NCBI RefSeq assembly: GCF_017308975.1
Contig: NZ_JADWPD010000005.1
Location: forward strand, 233,264 to 297,263
Direction of reading: 5' to 3'
Length of the DNA stretch: 64,000 nt
Origin: Amycolatopsis sp. MtRt-6
Lineage (GTDB): Bacteria; Actinomycetota; Actinomycetes; Mycobacteriales; Pseudonocardiaceae
Part shown: piece by piece, positions 61,124 through 64,000 of the stretch
Position numbering within the stretch: the stretch's first letter is position 1
Layout of the letters: each line of letters starts with the position of its first letter
Translations under genes and position numbers: made by a program
The notes under the pieces: generated by a model
The model's input: the letters and a program-made list of their open reading frames with translations, nothing else
The model's database searches: none
What the model was told of the DNA's origin: nothing

Positions 61124-62025
61124 CAGTCCTTCTTCCCGAAGCCGACGAACCGGCCCTGCAGCAGGGTGATCACGACGATGATCACCGTCAGCACGAACGC
61201 CCCCGCCGAGCCGACGCCGTAGTTCTGGTCGCCGAGCGCGGAGTCGTAGAGGTACACCAGCGGCGGCTTCACCGGCGCGGTCGCCGTGCCGGAAAGCCCG
61301 GTGCCGAACAGGTTGTAGAACTCGTCGAACGCCTGGAACGCGGCGATGAGAATGAGCAGCAGCACCGCCACCGACGTGTTCCGCAGCTGCGGCAGCGTGA
61401 TGTACCGGAAGGCCTGCCACTTCGTCGTGCCGTCCAGCTCGCCGGCTTCGTACAGCGACGGGGAGATCGCCTGCAGCCCGGCCAGGAACAGGATCATGTA
61501 CAGCCCGACCTGCAGCCACAGCCGCAGCGTCACGACCGCGACCCAGTACACCGGCGGGCTCGTCGTCGACAGCCACGGCACCGGGTCGGCGCCGAACAGC
61601 CCGCCGGCGACGTTCGCGACACCGGACGGCAACCCGTTGAACAGCGCCATCTTCCACACCAGCGCCGCGACGACGTACGACACCGCGGCCGGGATCAGGA
61701 ACACCGTCCGGAAGAACGCCTTGCCGCGCCTGATGCTGTTGATCAGCACCGCGAGACCGAGCGAAGCCACGAAGGTGATCGGCACGATGAAGACCGTGAA
61801 AACCGCGATCGTAGACAACGATGTCAGGAACGCGTCGTCGCCCAGCAGGAACGCGTAGTTGCCGAAGCCGATCCAGTTCCCGAGCGTGATGGTGCCGCGG
61901 GCGTCGTTGAAGCTGAGCAGGAAGCTCCAGCCGATGGCGACGTACTTGAACAGCCCCAGCCCGAGCACCACCGGCCCGGTGAGCGTCGCGAACGCGCCGA
62001 TCGCCTGCCAGTCGCGACGCTTCAT
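61123..62025 (-). CDS. CUT1-type ABC transporter permease (MalF-like)
   Basis: A 300-aa permease with six TM helices and the EAA loop YEAGELDGTTKWQAFRYITLP. It forms the heterodimeric channel with the next gene product. The ATG overlaps the binding-protein stop as ATGA. Confidence 0.94.
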   Translation of the reverse strand: MKRRDWQAIGAFATLTGPVVLGLGLFKYVAIGWSFLLSFNDARGTITLGNWIGFGNYAFLLGDDAFLTSLSTIAVFTVFIVPITFVASLGLAVLINSIRRGKAFFRTVFLIPAAVSYVVAALVWKMALFNGLPSGVANVAGGLFGADPVPWLSTTSPPVYWVAVVTLRLWLQVGLYMILFLAGLQAISPSLYEAGELDGTTKWQAFRYITLPQLRNTSVAVLLLILIAAFQAFDEFYNLFGTGLSGTATAPVKPPLVYLYDSALGDQNYGVGSAGAFVLTVIIVVITLLQGRFVGFGKKD

Positions 62026-63284
62026 GCCAGCTGCTTGTCGACTTCGGCCTGCGCCTTCTTCGCCGCGTCGGCCAGCTCTGCGGCCGGGTCGGCCTGCCCG
62101 TTCGCGATCTTCGTCGCGGCCTGCAGGAACAACGTCGCCGACGCCTTGTTCCACAGGCCCGAGTAGGACTTGCCGAACTGCTGCGAGATCGTCACGGCGT
62201 CCTTCGCCGGACCGCTGGAGAACTCGGTGGTCTGCGCCGCGACCGGCTTGCGAGCCGGGATGTGGAAGCCGTACTTGACGCACCAGTCCTTCTGCAGGTC
62301 GGCGTTCCTGATCCACAGCCAGTCGATGTACTTCTTGACGGCATCGAGGTTCGGCGACTTCGCGTTGGCCAGCTGGTACCAGCCGCCGACCCGCGCGACC
62401 TGCTTGCCCGCGTCCCCGAACTTCGGCCACGCGACGACGCCGAAGTCGTCGCCCAGTGCCTTCTTGATGTCCGGCAGCGACCACAGGCCGCCCCACTGCA
62501 TCGCGGTGGCGCCGTTCGCGAACGCGCCCGGGTCGGACCAGTCGGTCGGGTAGCCCTGGAGCAGGCCGCCGGTGTCGTGCAGCTGCTTGAGGCCGCCGAT
62601 CGCGGCAACCGCCTCGGGCGAGGCGAACGCGACCTTCTTGCCGCTCGCGTCGAAGAAGTCCCCGCCGGACGACCAGAGCAGCAGCGTCGCCGCTTCGCCG
62701 ACGCCGTCGGTGCCGACGTACAGGCCCTTCTGCTTGCCGTTGTTCAGCTTCCGGGTGGCTTCGAGCAGCTCGGCGAACGTCTGCGGCGGCCGGACGCCGG
62801 CGGCCTGCAGCGCGCTCTTGCGGTAGTACAGCATCATGACGTCGTCGATCATCTTGACGCCGTAGACCTTGCCGTCGACGGTCACGGTGTCCAGCGCGGC
62901 CGGGCTGAAATCGGCCTTGACGGGGTTGACAACGTCGTCAAGCGGCGCGAGCAGGCCGTTCTTGACGTTCTGGTACCGGAAGTCGCCCAGCTCGAACAGG
63001 TCCGGCGCCTGCGCGGTGAGCATTGCCGAGTTGAGCTTGGTCTCGTAGTCGCCGGCGATCCAGCTGACGTTGATCGCGATGTCCGGGTTGGCCTTGGTGA
63101 ACTCCTGCGCGTACCGCTGGACCGCCTGCTGCGTCCCGGCTTCGCCGTACGCGTGGTACCACTGCTGCAGCGTGACCTTCGCGCCGGAAGCGGCGTTTTT
63201 CTTCAACGGGTCCGAGGTGCAGCCCGCGAGGGCCGCTCCCGCGGTGAAGAGGACGGACCCGACCAGGAAGCTTCGGCGATTCAT
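62022..63284 (-). CDS. CUT1-type sugar-binding lipoprotein
   Basis: A 420-aa extracellular solute-binding protein. The N-terminus MNRRSFLVGSVLFTAGAALA followed by GCTS has a lipobox (LAGC, Cys near residue 22) and a twin-arginine, so it may be exported folded. The mature part has family 1 features such as VTLQQWYHAYGE, FTKANPDIAINVSW and GVKMIDDVMMLYYRKS. It probably binds the oligosaccharide freed by the adjacent alpha-galactosidase. Confidence 0.93.
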   Translation of the reverse strand: MNRRSFLVGSVLFTAGAALAGCTSDPLKKNAASGAKVTLQQWYHAYGEAGTQQAVQRYAQEFTKANPDIAINVSWIAGDYETKLNSAMLTAQAPDLFELGDFRYQNVKNGLLAPLDDVVNPVKADFSPAALDTVTVDGKVYGVKMIDDVMMLYYRKSALQAAGVRPPQTFAELLEATRKLNNGKQKGLYVGTDGVGEAATLLLWSSGGDFFDASGKKVAFASPEAVAAIGGLKQLHDTGGLLQGYPTDWSDPGAFANGATAMQWGGLWSLPDIKKALGDDFGVVAWPKFGDAGKQVARVGGWYQLANAKSPNLDAVKKYIDWLWIRNADLQKDWCVKYGFHIPARKPVAAQTTEFSSGPAKDAVTISQQFGKSYSGLWNKASATLFLQAATKIANGQADPAAELADAAKKAQAEVDKQLA

Positions 63285-63294
63285 GGGGGACTCC

Positions 63295-64000
63295 TTAGAC
63301 GCTCTCGGCGACGAAAAGACTTTGGATGGCGACGGCGGCCGCGCCCCGCGCCCACTCCTCGAACGGCAGCGGCCGGATCACCAGGCCGCACCGGGCGGCA
63401 CTGCCGAACGCCTGGACCGCGAAGGTCCGGCGGATCTGCTCCTCGAACAGGTCGTAGGTGGCGACGCCCTCGCCCGAGACGACCACCCGTTCCGGGCCGA
63501 ACAGGTTGACCAGCGCGGCCAGCCCCAGCCCGATCGCGTGGCCCGCGGCGGCGAAGACCTCCCGCAGCGGCTCGTCGCCGCCACGAGCACGGGTCACGGC
63601 GTCGTCCATCGACAGCCCGGGTTCGCCGGTGACCTGCCGGGCACGGGTCAGGATGGCTTCGGTGGACGCGATCGCCTCGACGCAGCCGCGTCCGCCGCAG
63701 TGGCACGGCGGCCCGCCGTCGGCGACCGGGACGTGGCCGATTTCGCCGGCGACGCCGTGCGCGCCGCGGACCAGGTCGCCGTTGACCACGAGCGCGCTGC
63801 CGATGCCGGTCCCCACCGTGACCAGTGCGAACGACGACGCCCCGACCCCTTCCCCGAACCACTGCTCGGCGACGGCGAGGGCCTTGACGTCGTTTTCGAG
63901 CGTCACGGTCAGCCCCGTCGCGTCTTCCAGGAGGGAGGCCAAGGGGACGTCCCGCCAGCCGAGGAACGGGGAGTACCGGACGACGCCGGACGCTCGGTCG
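63295..64000 (-). CDS. ROK-family protein (N-terminus outside the window)
   Basis: The C-terminal 235 or so residues of a ROK protein, running off the right edge. Visible are SPFLGWRDVPL, the NDVKALAVAEQWFGEG segment, the glycine-rich VTVGTGIGSALVVNG, the GEIGHVPV catalytic region and the zinc-binding CHCGGRGCVEAIAS. ROK proteins are sugar kinases or repressors; which one depends on whether an N-terminal HTH exists beyond the window. Its place ten nt before the binding-protein gene fits a local repressor. Confidence 0.88.
   Translation of the reverse strand, partial: DRASGVVRYSPFLGWRDVPLASLLEDATGLTVTLENDVKALAVAEQWFGEGVGASSFALVTVGTGIGSALVVNGDLVRGAHGVAGEIGHVPVADGGPPCHCGGRGCVEAIASTEAILTRARQVTGEPGLSMDDAVTRARGGDEPLREVFAAAGHAIGLGLAALVNLFGPERVVVSGEGVATYDLFEEQIRRTFAVQAFGSAARCGLVIRPLPFEEWARGAAAVAIQSLFVAESV

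Noticed and set aside
1..64000. CRISPR arrays, insertion sequences, prophage genes or a biosynthetic gene cluster
   Set aside because: No regular spacer-repeat pattern, transposase, integrase, phage structural gene, PKS/NRPS or similar core enzyme was seen.

Overview
The window is high-GC actinobacterial DNA with strong G/C bias at third codon positions. Three things point to the family Pseudonocardiaceae, most probably Amycolatopsis or a close relative: the gene content (smc-acyP, ftsY, kdp, a CUT2-type inositol cluster, an IclR-linked pca cluster, a CoxMLS-type molybdenum hydroxylase), a possible arabinan-type GT-C glycosyltransferase, and two species-typical palindromic intergenic repeats. 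The genus is inferred from general knowledge; no search was possible. I see no phage, insertion sequence, CRISPR array or rRNA.

Layout. 1-10.6 kb is a chromosome/cell-envelope block: ftsY, anmK with a sodium:solute symporter, a secreted DUF3455 protein, smc, acylphosphatase, an S/T/P-rich membrane protein and two tiny membrane proteins. 10.6-18.4 kb is the kdp potassium-uptake operon, running (small ORF)-kdpF-A-B-C-D-E and translationally coupled almost throughout. It includes a 30-aa KdpF and, upstream of it, a second 27-aa membrane peptide, both too short for routine ORF calling. 18.6-22.7 kb holds asnB, a GNAT acetyltransferase, and a divergent LLM-oxidoreductase/TetR pair with twin operators. 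22.7-33.0 kb is a myo-inositol catabolic regulon: iolG and a LacI repressor diverge from iolE, a CUT2 ABC importer, iolC, an aldolase, iolB and iolD across a clear promoter/operator. 33.0-36.9 kb is a three-gene unit (secreted beta-propeller-like protein, MFS transporter, secreted discoidin-FN3-metallophosphatase) behind a recognisable promoter with a 19-bp palindrome. 37.0-41.4 kb carries a TetR/aldo-keto reductase pair with operators on the promoter, a flavin monooxygenase and a membrane GGDEF diguanylate cyclase.

41.9-52.8 kb holds a form II-type CoxL molybdenum hydroxylase (coxS-L-M-G) with its maturation genes (xdhC/coxI, coxE, coxD, mocA). The MoxR-VWA pair is split by a GT-C glycosyltransferase and a tRNA-Arg. 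52.8-58.9 kb is the protocatechuate branch of the beta-ketoadipate pathway (pcaI-J-F-H-G-D-C plus an IclR regulator) without pcaB. It runs with very short gaps into mocA and coxD. 59.0-64.0 kb is a carbohydrate module: GH27-type alpha-galactosidase, CUT1 ABC importer and a ROK protein cut by the window end.

The most unusual signal is not a gene. A 13-bp palindrome, GTCCAC(A/T)GTGGAC, occurs seven times exactly and twice with one mismatch. All nine are inside unrelated coding genes and in the same reading frame, encoding Ser-Thr-Val-Asp or nearly so, with an otherwise disfavoured ACA/ACT threonine codon.
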